Below the pieces are notes generated by a model. That model worked only from the letters and a program-made list of their open reading frames with translations, was not told the origin of the DNA and did not search any database. Both the position numbers and the translations under genes were made by a program. 64,000 nt of DNA, taken from an uncultured Collinsella sp. GTDB taxonomy: Bacteria > Actinomycetota > Coriobacteriia > Coriobacteriales > Coriobacteriaceae. The stretch spans positions 1-64,000 of the forward strand of contig CABRNM010000004.1 of assembly GCA_902472315.1 (NCBI GenBank), read 5' to 3'. Of this stretch, positions 9,131 through 16,604 are shown piece by piece; the stretch's first letter is position 1, and each line of letters opens with the position of its first letter.

Positions 9131-10009
9131 CTAGCGCTCGACAAACGCCTCGATATCTCCCAGCAATCGCTTTGCCTCCTGGCGGCCCTGAATATACAGG
9201 TCGAGGAGCTTTGCCGAATCGTGCTCAACGTGGCCGACCTCGACCGGCTTTTGCGGAGCGACGACCAACGCACGGCCCTCGCGCTCATACTTCCACAGGT
9301 GCATGCGCTGGATGTTGTAACGGTCGTGGCGCGTCTCGATTCCCTCGAGCAGATAGGGGTAGTCGGCATAGCGGGCGCGCGCGGCAGGCATAAACTCGTA
9401 GGGCTTTTTCTCGTATGAGCGGTCCTGCGTGACAATGACAACCGCGCGGTCGAAGCCCGCCACCTCCAGCACGTGCTCGATGGGGATCGAATCGGCCACG
9501 CCACCGTCGACGTATTTGTGCCCGTCAATCTCGACCGGCGGCGTCACCAGCGGCAGCGACGTCGATGCGCGCACAGCGTCGAGGTCGAGCACGGCGCTTT
9601 TGACCGGAAGGTACGTGGCGGTTCCAAACAGCATGTCCGTCGCGACGGCATACATCTCGATGGGGCTCGCGTCGAACGTCTCGTTGTCAAAGGGATCCAG
9701 GCGGTCCTGGACATCGTTGAAGATAAAGTCGTAACCCACAATAGAGCCCGTGGACGCAAACGATGCGGCGCCCATAAAGCGGCTGTCGTTGCAGAAAGCC
9801 AGGTTGATGCGATTAGCACGGCCGATCTGGTGCGACTTATAGTTCACGCCGTTGAGGGCGCCGGCCGATACACCGTAGACAGCCGGAATCTCGACGCCGG
9901 CCTCCATGAGAACGTCGAGCACGCCCGCGGTAAACTGCCCGCGGAAGCTGCCGCCCTCCAGGACGAGCGCGACCTTGCCGGCGTTCTTTGCCTTATCTTC
10001 TGCAGTCAT
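9131..10009 (-). CDS. Patatin-like phospholipase
   Basis: This 292-residue protein has the patatin Ser-Asp dyad: oxyanion loop GGSFRG at residues 19-24, nucleophile elbow GVSAG with Ser48, and the Asp motif DGG at 168-170. Such proteins hydrolyse acyl esters of lipids. There is no signal peptide, so it is probably cytosolic, of the RssA/YjjU-like bacterial type. AGGAGGTCAAT precedes ATG 10009. It appears to be a single gene between the ribosomal operon and a repeat-rich gap. The physiological substrate is unknown. Confidence 0.9.
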   Translation of the reverse strand: MTAEDKAKNAGKVALVLEGGSFRGQFTAGVLDVLMEAGVEIPAVYGVSAGALNGVNYKSHQIGRANRINLAFCNDSRFMGAASFASTGSIVGYDFIFNDVQDRLDPFDNETFDASPIEMYAVATDMLFGTATYLPVKSAVLDLDAVRASTSLPLVTPPVEIDGHKYVDGGVADSIPIEHVLEVAGFDRAVVIVTQDRSYEKKPYEFMPAARARYADYPYLLEGIETRHDRYNIQRMHLWKYEREGRALVVAPQKPVEVGHVEHDSAKLLDLYIQGRQEAKRLLGDIEAFVER

Positions 10010-10099
10010 ATTGACCTCCTGCGATTGCGTTTTGGCCTTCTTCTACCCAGTTTTGGGATGGCGACGCATGGGTTTTGGAGTTGAGGAGGGCGGGGCGGC

Positions 10100-10310
10100 C
10101 AGCGGGAAAGTGTGTCCCGTTCTCAGAGCAAATTCCGGGTCGTATTTTCCGCTGAGCCCGCCATCAGGAAAATGAATCCCATTCCGAGCTTAGATCCCGG
10201 GATGCGCTTTCCGCTTGATGTGTCATCCGGAAACTACGTCCCAGTCTGAGCGCGAATTCCGGGACGTGCTTTCCGCCTGGGCTGCCATCGGGAAAGCGTG
10301 TCCCGGTCTG
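10100..10310. repeat. Degenerate 62-bp tandem repeat, about 3.4 copies
   Basis: Units begin at 10100, 10162, 10224 and 10286 with exactly 62-bp spacing, each starting CATC or CAGC then (A/C/G)GGAAA. Within a unit a GGAAA..GTCCC half is followed by an inverted GGGA(C/T)G..TTTCC half, so each unit can fold as a stem-loop. Copies are only moderately alike, so the array is old. It lies between the lipase promoter and the mobile element. Confidence 0.75.
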
Positions 10311-10320
10311 CGTTGCCAAG

Positions 10321-10367
10321 GCGTTTTCTTTACGCCCGCGCCCTACGCAGAGTTCGATTCTCCGCGG
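10321..10367 (+). repeat. 47-bp direct repeat, copy 1
   Basis: Starts GCGTTTTCTTTACGCCCGCG and ends AGTTCGATTCTCCGCGG. It matches copy 2 at 10533-10579 except at three positions. The last part equals a 17-nt stretch of the tmRNA T-arm, but in the opposite orientation to the tmRNA gene at 21.4 kb. Confidence 0.75.
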
Positions 10368-10457
10368 ATGAAGGGGGTCTGTCGGCGCGGGGCACAGCCA
10401 GCAGAAAAGCCCTCGACATCGCATCTGTTTTGGGTTGGGGCTTTGCGCGGAGAATCC

Positions 10458-10480
10458 GCGTATTTGCTTCGCAAATACGC
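10458..10480. repeat. Perfect 10-bp hairpin
   Basis: GCGTATTTGC and GCAAATACGC flank a TTC loop, between the two copies of the 47-bp repeat. No T-run and no adjacent gene. Confidence 0.6.
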
Positions 10481-10532
10481 ACCGGCTTCGGCCGCCTGCC
10501 GGCGTCCTCGCCCGCGGGCTAAAAACGCTTAC

Positions 10533-10579
10533 GCGTTTTCTTTACGCCCGCGCCCTGCATAGAGTTCGATTCTCCGCGG
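10533..10579 (+). repeat. 47-bp direct repeat, copy 2
   Basis: Second copy of the repeat at 10321-10367, 212 bp away and ending 7 bp before the recombinase stop codon. It may mark the chromosome side of the element junction. Confidence 0.75.
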
Positions 10580-10585
10580 TACGGA

Positions 10586-12214
10586 CTAGAAATAAAAAGG
10601 CAGGTAGATATAAATATCTACCTGCCTGTTACTTATGGTGGAGCCGAGGGGGAAGCAGTCGAACTCAACGCCTCCCCCTTTAACAAAAGGGGATTCGTCG
10701 GTCCAATACTCATCCAGCGAGAACCAGTCCCGCCACGTGATTTCCTGCTTGTCGTCCTCGGAGAACCACATGCTCACGACGAGCTTGTCGTCGTACAGAT
10801 AGACCTTGTCCACGAAATACTCGAAGACCTGGTCTCGAATCTCCGGGTCGTTCACGTCGGCGTGCAGGAACTTGTCGAAGTACGCCTGGATGCTGTGCCT
10901 GTCCTCGCACAGCGACACGCGGACGTTTTCCGTCCCTATGGCATCGTTCAGGGCGCTCTTCTGCTCTTCGAGCTGCGTGAGACGTTCCATAACCGTATCG
11001 CTGACCACGCCCTTCTCGATGACCTTCACGAGGTTCGCAAGGCTTTTCTCCACTTCCCTGCGCTTCGCCTCCAGCGCCTCGAGATACGCGGTGTCGTCGT
11101 GGCTCTTCTCGTAATACTCCGCCGCATCCAGGGCGAGCGCCGTCACGTTCTCCTCGTCGTCGACGATGTTGTGCAGGGCGAACAGCACCATGTCCTCCAA
11201 GTCCCGCTTGCGGGCCTTGTGCAGATGGCACTCCTTCCTGCGCTGTGCGGAGCAATAGTAGTAGTAATACGTCCGCCCGGTCTTGCTCGTACCGGACACG
11301 CCCTGCATGGTGCTCCCGCACTCACCGCAATAGAGCTTGCCCGTGAGCCAATAGCGCGGAGCCTCGCTGCCGTCCATGCCGTGCGCCCGCTGGGAACCCT
11401 TGCGCTTGTTCTCGGCGAACCGCCTTTGCGCCCTATCGAAAGTCGCCTCGTCGACAAGGACGGGCATTCCGCCGGCGACCGTGATGTCGCCGTGGTGGTA
11501 CTCGCCGATGTAGGCGCGGTTCTTGAGCATCTTGTTCAGCATGTTCACGCTGAACTTCGCGTTCCTCGGCGTGCGCAGGCCCTGCGCGTTCATCTCCTCG
11601 GCAATGGTCTTCAGCGGCTTGCCCGACGCGTATTCCGTAAACGCCCACTGCACGAACGGCGCCGTGTTCGGGTCCGGGATGTACTTCTTCGTGGACCTGT
11701 CCACGTCATAGCCGAACAGCTTGTGGCCGTTGTACAGGGCATGCTGCGCGTTGTAGTCCATGCCGCGCTGGATGTTCTGCGACAGCTGGCGGCTGTAATA
11801 CTCCGCCATGGCCTCCATCAATCCCTCGATGAGGACGCCTTCGGGTCCCTCCGTCGGGATGTGCTCGGCCAACAGGTGAATCTCGCATCCCGCGTCGCGG
11901 ATTTTCTTCTTCGCCATCGCCAGAACGTACTTGTCGCGTCCCAGGCGGTCGGTCTTCCACATGATGAGGGTATGGGGACGGATTTTTGCGACCTCCGACA
12001 GCATCTGCTGGAACCCCGGTCGTGCGTCCGTGGTGCCGGATATTGCCGCATCCTCATACTCCTGCACGATTTTGAAGCCGTGCGCGTCCGCCCATTCGTG
12101 GGCAAGCTCGCGCTGCTGGTCGATGCTCGCGTCGTTCTGCGAGTGGGACGAGAAGCGATAGTACGCTATCGCGAGGTTGTTGTCGTTCGGCGCGAATTTC
12201 TTCTTACGTGCCAT
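10586..12214 (-). CDS. Large serine recombinase (integrase)
   Basis: This 542-residue site-specific recombinase has the resolvase catalytic domain (residues 14-155) with nucleophile Ser22 in YYRFSS and the arginine motif KTDRLGRDK near 87-95. A Recombinase domain follows, then a zinc ribbon (Cys296, Cys299, Cys321, Cys329) and a coiled coil at about 370-430. It is the expected integration and excision enzyme of the surrounding element. The final 30 codons run over a tRNA-like 3' end and a terminator, suggesting the frame was extended at the insertion junction. ATG 12214 follows AGGGGGTGG. It lies at the left end of the element, as is usual for integrases. Confidence 0.93.
   Translation of the reverse strand: MARKKKFAPNDNNLAIAYYRFSSHSQNDASIDQQRELAHEWADAHGFKIVQEYEDAAISGTTDARPGFQQMLSEVAKIRPHTLIMWKTDRLGRDKYVLAMAKKKIRDAGCEIHLLAEHIPTEGPEGVLIEGLMEAMAEYYSRQLSQNIQRGMDYNAQHALYNGHKLFGYDVDRSTKKYIPDPNTAPFVQWAFTEYASGKPLKTIAEEMNAQGLRTPRNAKFSVNMLNKMLKNRAYIGEYHHGDITVAGGMPVLVDEATFDRAQRRFAENKRKGSQRAHGMDGSEAPRYWLTGKLYCGECGSTMQGVSGTSKTGRTYYYYYCSAQRRKECHLHKARKRDLEDMVLFALHNIVDDEENVTALALDAAEYYEKSHDDTAYLEALEAKRREVEKSLANLVKVIEKGVVSDTVMERLTQLEEQKSALNDAIGTENVRVSLCEDRHSIQAYFDKFLHADVNDPEIRDQVFEYFVDKVYLYDDKLVVSMWFSEDDKQEITWRDWFSLDEYWTDESPFVKGGGVEFDCFPLGSTISNRQVDIYIYLPFYF
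10590..10627 (-). terminator. Terminator inside the recombinase 3' end
   Basis: A 13-bp perfect stem (AGGCAGGTAGATA arms, TAAA loop at 10611-10614) is followed on the minus strand by TTTTTATTT. It lies within the last codons of the recombinase frame, odd for a protein-coding terminator. It would fit the native terminator of the RNA gene into which the element inserted. Confidence 0.7.
10636..10692 (-). other. tRNA-like 3' end with CCA, possible left attachment site
   Basis: Read on the minus strand, a CCCCTTT/AAAGGGG arm with a TTGTTAA-type loop (10675-10692) is followed by a GTTCGA-containing arm and ends in CTCCACCA at 10636-10643. No 5' half with a matching acceptor arm is found. The same 8-bp end TGGTGGAG (plus strand) occurs at the tmRNA 3' end, 21442-21449, in direct orientation. 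This is a candidate att pair. Confidence 0.4.
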
Positions 12215-12255
12215 AGGTTTACCACCCCCTGTCTTTTCTGCTTATAGGCTTTCAC
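12166..12255 (-). CDS. Possible leader peptide overlapping the recombinase start
   Basis: A 29-codon frame begins GTG at 12255 with a strong AGGAGG 7 nt upstream and ends TAG at 12166-12168, 47 bp inside the recombinase gene in another frame. The peptide is very basic (starts MKAYKQKRQGVVN). Its RBS is better than that of the recombinase, so it may control recombinase translation by coupling. The protein itself need not be functional. Confidence 0.3.
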   Translation of the reverse strand: MKAYKQKRQGVVNLWHVRRNSRRTTTTSR

Positions 12256-12299
12256 GTCTATTCCTCCTATATGATGAATTGCGTAAATACGCATTTAAT

Positions 12300-12333
12300 T
12301 ATAAAGCCCGCCGCCCAAAAGAGCGACGGGCTA
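12300..12333 (-). terminator. Terminator after the PD-(D/E)XK gene
   Basis: Arms GCCCGTCGC/GCGGCGGGC are followed on the minus strand by TTTATAATT, 9 bp after the stop at 12342. The TATAAT in the tail could also serve as a -10 for the recombinase. Confidence 0.7.
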
Positions 12334-12341
12334 ATTAGCTG

Positions 12342-13178
12342 CTAATAACCGATAACTTCGGTCTCTACTGTCGAAATCACATCTGCGGAAATCTTGCTCA
12401 CATCGAGTCGGTACCCCGCATTCATACGCGGATTGTACACACCAAGGTATTTCACGTGCTTGTATTCGGGATGAACAGAATGAAGCCCCATACGCCAATA
12501 CATGAGCAACTGAAGGGTGTACTTGTTTTGAAGTTTCTGCTTTGACACCTTGAAATCCCAAAGCGTGTCATTCGTCAGAAAATCGCCGTCACCAGTAGCA
12601 ACGTAGCCGGTGTATCCGCCTTCAAAAGTCAGACCGTCCAGCACTTTCGGACCGTACTGCTCGAAGAATCGCAACGAACGCTCGACCATTACGCGTATGT
12701 TCTCAATCGTGTCGCCATCAGGCTCAATGTCTTCCACAGGGCGGTATGCCATGACGCCAGCTCTGTATGCGGAATCGAATCCAGACAGCTTTACGGCGGC
12801 GACAATGGAATCGTCGTCCAATCCATTCACATTCGACAACAGCTGCTCAAACAATTTCAGCTGTCGAACGGCATGCGCGCCCAGTCCGGAAACCTTAAAC
12901 GCCTCTTCGGCCGAAGTCCCGGACATGAATCGAGTGAGATAATCCACCGCAATGCCAACCAAGCCCGGAGATACGTTTTCCGCCGGGTGCAAATCGTCAA
13001 TGCCGCCCCCGTCGAGCACCGTTTGCTCAAATTCCTTGGGCTTGATGTAGCCGCCTCTCGGCTGCTTTATCTTGCCGATACGCTGCGTCACAGAGCACAT
13101 CCAGCCATTTGCGGCAATGTCCTGCGGCGTCAGTTCGCCATTCTTGAGCTTTTCCATTACGTCTTCTCTTGTCAACAT
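12342..13178 (-). CDS. Putative PD-(D/E)XK nuclease-like protein
   Basis: This 278-residue protein is not a family I can name. Its C-terminal third has the pattern of a PD-(D/E)XK fold: Asp199 in GDGDFL, then Asp208-Phe-Lys210 in LWDFKVSK, and Gln223 in LQLLMYWRMG, as in RecB/Cas4-type cores. The N-terminal two thirds are helical without a recognised domain. The start ATG 13178 (MLTREDVMEKLKNG) has GAGAGGAG upstream; a longer frame overlaps the RHH gene. It sits between the partition genes and the integrase of the mobile element. It may be a recombination, restriction or defence accessory gene. Catalysis is inferred from the motif only. Confidence 0.6.
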   Translation of the reverse strand: MLTREDVMEKLKNGELTPQDIAANGWMCSVTQRIGKIKQPRGGYIKPKEFEQTVLDGGGIDDLHPAENVSPGLVGIAVDYLTRFMSGTSAEEAFKVSGLGAHAVRQLKLFEQLLSNVNGLDDDSIVAAVKLSGFDSAYRAGVMAYRPVEDIEPDGDTIENIRVMVERSLRFFEQYGPKVLDGLTFEGGYTGYVATGDGDFLTNDTLWDFKVSKQKLQNKYTLQLLMYWRMGLHSVHPEYKHVKYLGVYNPRMNAGYRLDVSKISADVISTVETEVIGY

Positions 13179-13197
13179 AGTTCCTACTCCTCTCAAA

Positions 13198-13419
13198 TCA
13201 ATTTTCCAGATGCTCCTGCACCCACTCGTGGATGATTGCGGCAATCGTGGTCTCGCGCTCCGCGGCTATCATCTTGAGCGCCTTCTTATCGCTCACGGTG
13301 AGCGACAGCGAGAGCGTCGTGCGCTTCTCGTCCGCCGTCGTGTCGGCGACGACGGCCTTCTCTATCTTCTTCTGCTCAGCCTCGCGGTCGGCAGCGTATT
13401 TCTCGAACATGTTCGCCAT
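13198..13419 (-). CDS. Ribbon-helix-helix protein, likely ParB-type partner of ParA
   Basis: A 73-residue protein with a charged coiled N-terminus and a C-terminal RHH fold (TTLSLSLTVSDKKALKMIAA then helix ETTIAAIIHEWVQEHL). RHH proteins of this size serve as centromere-binding partners and autorepressors of ParA-type partition cassettes. It lies 90 bp after parA. Its own promoter carries an inverted repeat over the -35 box, the expected place for such a repressor to bind. RBS AAGGAGG precedes ATG 13419. It could instead be an antitoxin, but no toxin gene is paired with it. Confidence 0.75.
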   Translation of the reverse strand: MANMFEKYAADREAEQKKIEKAVVADTTADEKRTTLSLSLTVSDKKALKMIAAERETTIAAIIHEWVQEHLEN

Positions 13420-13455
13420 GGCTCGACCTCCTTTAATTATTTACACATTTGTACA

Positions 13456-13494
13456 ATTATACATCATCGAGACTCAGTTGTCCAGATGGACAAC
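13456..13494 (-). promoter_or_regulatory. Promoter with overlapping inverted repeat before the RHH gene
   Basis: On the minus strand TGGACA (13479-13484) and a perfect TATAAT (13456-13461) are 17 bp apart. An inverted repeat, GTTGTCCA and TGGACAAC around a 2-bp centre (13477-13494), covers the -35 box. It is probably the operator for the RHH protein. Confidence 0.7.
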
Positions 13495-13509
13495 GCCTCT
13501 GACCTGCGG

Positions 13510-14067
13510 TTATTCCTTCGGGAACCCCGCAGCCTCGCGCACCGTGTCCACCAGCTCGCGCGTGGCTCTCGCCGCCTTGCCGCGTCGGTCGAACTCGACC
13601 ACGGACTTGCCGGCGGCTCCCGCCTGAACGAACGCCTCGGACTGGGGCAGCGTGGCCACCGTCTGGTCGCCAGCCAGACCCCCGAACCACTCCATGAAGT
13701 CGCGGGACGCCTTGAAGCGGTTCCACCCGTTCATCACGTAGACAATCTTCGCGTGGCTGTTCTTGAACACCGCCTTGCGCATGCGCATCAGCGGCTCGAT
13801 GTCCCTCGACGTGGTTCTGGTCGGGATGACCACCACGTCGGCCTCCTTCAGCCAGTCCGCCAGCCCCTCCTGCAAGGCCCCCGGCGTGTCCACCACGGCG
13901 ACCTGTGCGGCGTCCGCCTCATGCGTCTCGTGCAACGTGCCGCCCTGCGTGTCCAAATCGTAGAAGCTCACGGGGATGCCGGAGCGCTCGAAGGAGAAGG
14001 CAATCTCGTCGGCGACCAGGGACTTGCCCACGCCGCCCTTCTGATTGCATACCAGAATCGTCTTCAT
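13510..14067 (-). CDS. parA: ParA-family partition ATPase
   Basis: This 185-residue protein has the deviant Walker A KGGVGKS at residues 10-16 with the signature Lys10, Walker A' FYDLDTQGG around 36-44, and Walker B-type VAVVDTPG. It is a short ParA without the N-terminal DNA-binding domain, typical of small plasmid partition cassettes and ICEs. With the downstream RHH gene it would keep the excised, replicating form of the element from being lost. A good promoter lies 50-75 bp upstream. ATG 14067 follows GAGGTGAGG. Confidence 0.92.
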   Translation of the reverse strand: MKTILVCNQKGGVGKSLVADEIAFSFERSGIPVSFYDLDTQGGTLHETHEADAAQVAVVDTPGALQEGLADWLKEADVVVIPTRTTSRDIEPLMRMRKAVFKNSHAKIVYVMNGWNRFKASRDFMEWFGGLAGDQTVATLPQSEAFVQAGAAGKSVVEFDRRGKAARATRELVDTVREAAGFPKE

Positions 14068-14114
14068 TTCCTCACCTCGCTATGTATTTAATCAATTACG
14101 TATTTCCATATTTA

Positions 14115-14143
14115 ATTATATGAGCCGACAAGTACATGTTCAA
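14115..14143 (-). promoter_or_regulatory. Promoter of parA
   Basis: TTGAAC (14138-14143) and TATAAT (14115-14120) on the minus strand, spacing 17 bp, in an AT-rich patch 48 bp upstream of the parA start. Confidence 0.7.
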
Positions 14144-14356
14144 CCGCCACTTTCTGGGCTTTATCGGGTCTTCATCTGGGCTTTTGCTGGTCTCCAAACG
14201 GGCTTCACGCCTTCGCTTCGCTCCGTCCGTTCCCCGCGTTTTCCAAATCCGGCTCATAAATGAGCGGACGGCGAAAACCCCGATTTTCCGCCCCTTGCGC
14301 GTATGTCCATCAACAGCCCTTCTGAAGGTCTCTTCGTAGCCCGCGAGCGGGAAGTT
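14144..14356. other. Gap between parA and the relaxase gene
   Basis: About 210 bp of non-coding DNA with several CGGGCTT-type and TTCGCTTCGC stretches but no supported gene or clear repeat. Confidence 0.4.
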
Positions 14357-14384
14357 GAAAAGGGAGCAGCTTGACGCTGCTCCC
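14357..14384 (-). terminator. Terminator of the mobilization operon
   Basis: GGGAGCAGC/GCTGCTCCC stem with a 5-nt loop, followed on the minus strand by TTTTCAAC, 13 bp after the relaxase stop. Confidence 0.8.
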
Positions 14385-14396
14385 TTATCTTCTCGG

Positions 14397-15935
14397 CTAC
14401 TCGTCGAACTGCGTGTCCTTGTCCGCCGACCTCGGCGTCCTCACGGGCGCACGCTGCTCGGCCTCCTTGACACGGCGCTGCATGCGCTCGCTCTTCAGAC
14501 GCTTCTCGCGCTCGTCCTCGTTGGACAGCGCCTTTTCCGCCGCCTTGAGGCGCTTCTCGGCATCCCACATGTCCTTGCGGGACTCGTACACGCGCTTCTC
14601 CGCCTCCTCGCGCTGCCTGCGGGCCTCCTCGTCAAGCGCCTCCTGAATCATCATGCGCAGCATCATGGCGGTCATGTCGGCCATCATGCGGGACACGGGG
14701 TCCTTGGCGTTGCACCCCGCCTTGGCGAACACGTGCATGCCGGCCAGAAGCCCCGGGCACGGGTGCTGCAGGGTGTCGCGCGCCTCCTTGGAGGCATAAA
14801 ACTCGTGCCTTGCGGCGTCCACGTCCTCGCGCAGCTTCGCCAGCTGCTCGTCCGGGTGGTTGCGCGCCTCCACGAGCCTCTCGTAGCGCTCGTCCATGAA
14901 GGACTTGCCCTCCTCGCGTGAGCGGTGGATGTGCGCCTTCTGAAGGTCGGATGCCATCTCCGACACGTACGCCCGGTCGAGGTCGTACACGTCGAGAGCG
15001 GAATCCTTAGAGGGCTGTTCTGCCGGTTCGGCCGGCGCTACCGTCTCGGGCACGTCGGGAAGGACATCCGGTGCCGGGGCGTCCTGCTGCGGTACCTCAA
15101 GCTCGCGCTGCTTCGCCTCGAAGTACGCCTCGATGCCCTCGCGGGTCAGGTCATCGGCGAGGTTGGAGGCACGGCGCTTGCGGGTGCGGCGCTTCGGTCC
15201 CCACTCGTCCACAGCCTTGTAGGACCATCCCGTCGTGACCTCGCCGGTCTTCCTGTCGGTCTTCGTGGTCTCCTTCAGCGTCACGCCTCTCAGCCCAAGA
15301 TTGCGCCTGAACTCGTCCAGCGTGCTGGAGCGGTCGCGGGCATCCGCCACCCTGTCGCCGAGACGCCGGTCGAAAGAACCGGGCTGGAACGTCTCGCGCT
15401 TCTGCTCCCAGAGGGACATCTCCTTGTCCGCCCCGAGCACCGAGAAACCATTCTCACGGCTCAGCTCATCATTGACCGCCTTCACACGCGGAGCGTAGAG
15501 GCTCGTGTCCCCCTTGTTGATGACCTGACCGGTACGGGCGTCGTGGTTCGCAATGGTCGCGTGCGCATGCACGCAGCCTCCCTCGCCGTCCACGTGCATG
15601 GTGACCCAGCACATGGAGTCGGGGGCAAGCTCGTGGCACAGCGTGTACGCGTACTCCATGCCACGCTGGATGTCGTCGGCCTTGCTTGGGTCAAGCTCGT
15701 CGGTCGCCCATGAGATGCGCAGCTCGTAGCCCTCGTTGACCGCGTTCGGGTGGCGATGCTTCTGCCCCTCGCAGTAGACAATGAAATCCCCTCTTGAGGC
15801 GGCGTCACCCATCTGCGCGGCGATGCGGTCCGTGCCGTTTTCCAGATGAGCGCGTCTGCGCTTTCCCTCGCCGAACTCGGTGTACGACATGCGCCCGCGC
15901 ACGTTCGGAAGCGACTGCACATGCGTCGTTGACAT
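14397..15935 (-). CDS. mobA: MobA/MobL-type relaxase
   Basis: This 512-residue protein carries a relaxase domain in its N-terminal 240 residues with the metal-binding pattern His114-x-Asp116 and His123-x-His125 (CVHAHATIAN). Tyr17 or Tyr19 is a possible nicking residue near the N-terminus. The rest is a long charged coiled coil (about 280-500) without a primase motif. It should nick one strand at oriT and lead DNA transfer using another element's secretion channel. Its ATG overlaps the mobC TGA by one base (TGATG), so translation is coupled. GGGAGGTGATG precedes the start. Confidence 0.9.
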   Translation of the reverse strand: MSTTHVQSLPNVRGRMSYTEFGEGKRRRAHLENGTDRIAAQMGDAASRGDFIVYCEGQKHRHPNAVNEGYELRISWATDELDPSKADDIQRGMEYAYTLCHELAPDSMCWVTMHVDGEGGCVHAHATIANHDARTGQVINKGDTSLYAPRVKAVNDELSRENGFSVLGADKEMSLWEQKRETFQPGSFDRRLGDRVADARDRSSTLDEFRRNLGLRGVTLKETTKTDRKTGEVTTGWSYKAVDEWGPKRRTRKRRASNLADDLTREGIEAYFEAKQRELEVPQQDAPAPDVLPDVPETVAPAEPAEQPSKDSALDVYDLDRAYVSEMASDLQKAHIHRSREEGKSFMDERYERLVEARNHPDEQLAKLREDVDAARHEFYASKEARDTLQHPCPGLLAGMHVFAKAGCNAKDPVSRMMADMTAMMLRMMIQEALDEEARRQREEAEKRVYESRKDMWDAEKRLKAAEKALSNEDEREKRLKSERMQRRVKEAEQRAPVRTPRSADKDTQFDE

Positions 15936-16393
15936 CAGACATCACCTCCCGTCTCCACGTACGCCTGCAAATCCGCACGCAGTCCATCGACTTGCGCCCG
16001 GAGCTTGTCCACCGAATCGCGGAACTCGCGGAACGCTTCCGCCTCGTCCTTCGTCCTCATTTCCTCACGCACCGCGTCGAGCACTCCCATGCCGCTCAAG
16101 CGCCGGTTGCGCGCGCGGGCAATCTGATTCATGTTGACGCCGATGCGGTTCAGCTCGACACGGACACGGTCCAGGGCCGGGACGTCCAGAACCACCTCGC
16201 GGCTGGGCGGCGCGTACCGACTCGCGTACAGCTCACCGCGAAGAAAATTGGAACGCGAGCACGTCCCGCGCTGCTCGTCCAGCAGGGAAAGCTCCGCGTC
16301 GTTCATACGCACCTGAACCACCTTGTCACGGCGGTCTTTCACGTACTTCTGGCGCGTCGCCTTCCCGCTTCTTTTTTCATACGTTTCCGCCAT
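15935..16393 (-). CDS. mobC: MobC-type relaxosome protein
   Basis: This 152-residue protein has a basic N-terminus, an RHH-like segment (KVVQVRMNDAELSLLDEQR) and the conserved MobC motif VRVELNRIGVNMNQIARARN at about 91-110, then a C-terminal coiled coil. MobC proteins bind near oriT and open the DNA for the relaxase. ATG 16393 follows AGGAGG with 8-nt spacing. The gene overlaps the relaxase start and lies directly downstream of the candidate oriT repeats. Confidence 0.88.
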   Translation of the reverse strand: MAETYEKRSGKATRQKYVKDRRDKVVQVRMNDAELSLLDEQRGTCSRSNFLRGELYASRYAPPSREVVLDVPALDRVRVELNRIGVNMNQIARARNRRLSGMGVLDAVREEMRTKDEAEAFREFRDSVDKLRAQVDGLRADLQAYVETGGDV

Positions 16394-16521
16394 GCGGAAC
16401 ACCTCCTTTGCTGCTATCCGAAACGCCCGCCTGCGGCGGACAATCCGAAATGCCGTTTTCGGCTAATCTCACAACGTCTCTGCGCAAAGGGGAAAAGAGC
16501 AAGCATTGACTCCGTACGTAC

Positions 16522-16560
16522 AAATTGCGATTCTCGCAATTTGCCCTACTCCGTCAGCTT
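16522..16560. other. Candidate origin of transfer (oriT)
   Basis: A perfect 9-bp inverted repeat AAATTGCGA/TCGCAATTT with TTC loop (16522-16542) is followed directly by GCCCTACTCCG. An inverted repeat next to a C-rich nick-like segment just upstream of mobC is the usual oriT layout in this relaxase group. No nick site can be assigned from sequence alone. Confidence 0.4.
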
Positions 16561-16604
16561 GCGAGGGGGCGGCTGCGCCGTCCCCTTCGAACCCCCGCCT
16601 TTTG

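Noticed and set aside
10100..10310. CRISPR array
   Set aside because: The 62-bp periodicity covers the whole unit with no unique spacers, repeats are divergent, and no cas genes are near.
13072..14091. Long plus-strand reading frame of 339 codons across the parA and RHH genes
   Set aside because: It is antisense to parA and the RHH gene, spans promoters and has no domain. The minus-strand frames have clear motifs and RBS sites.
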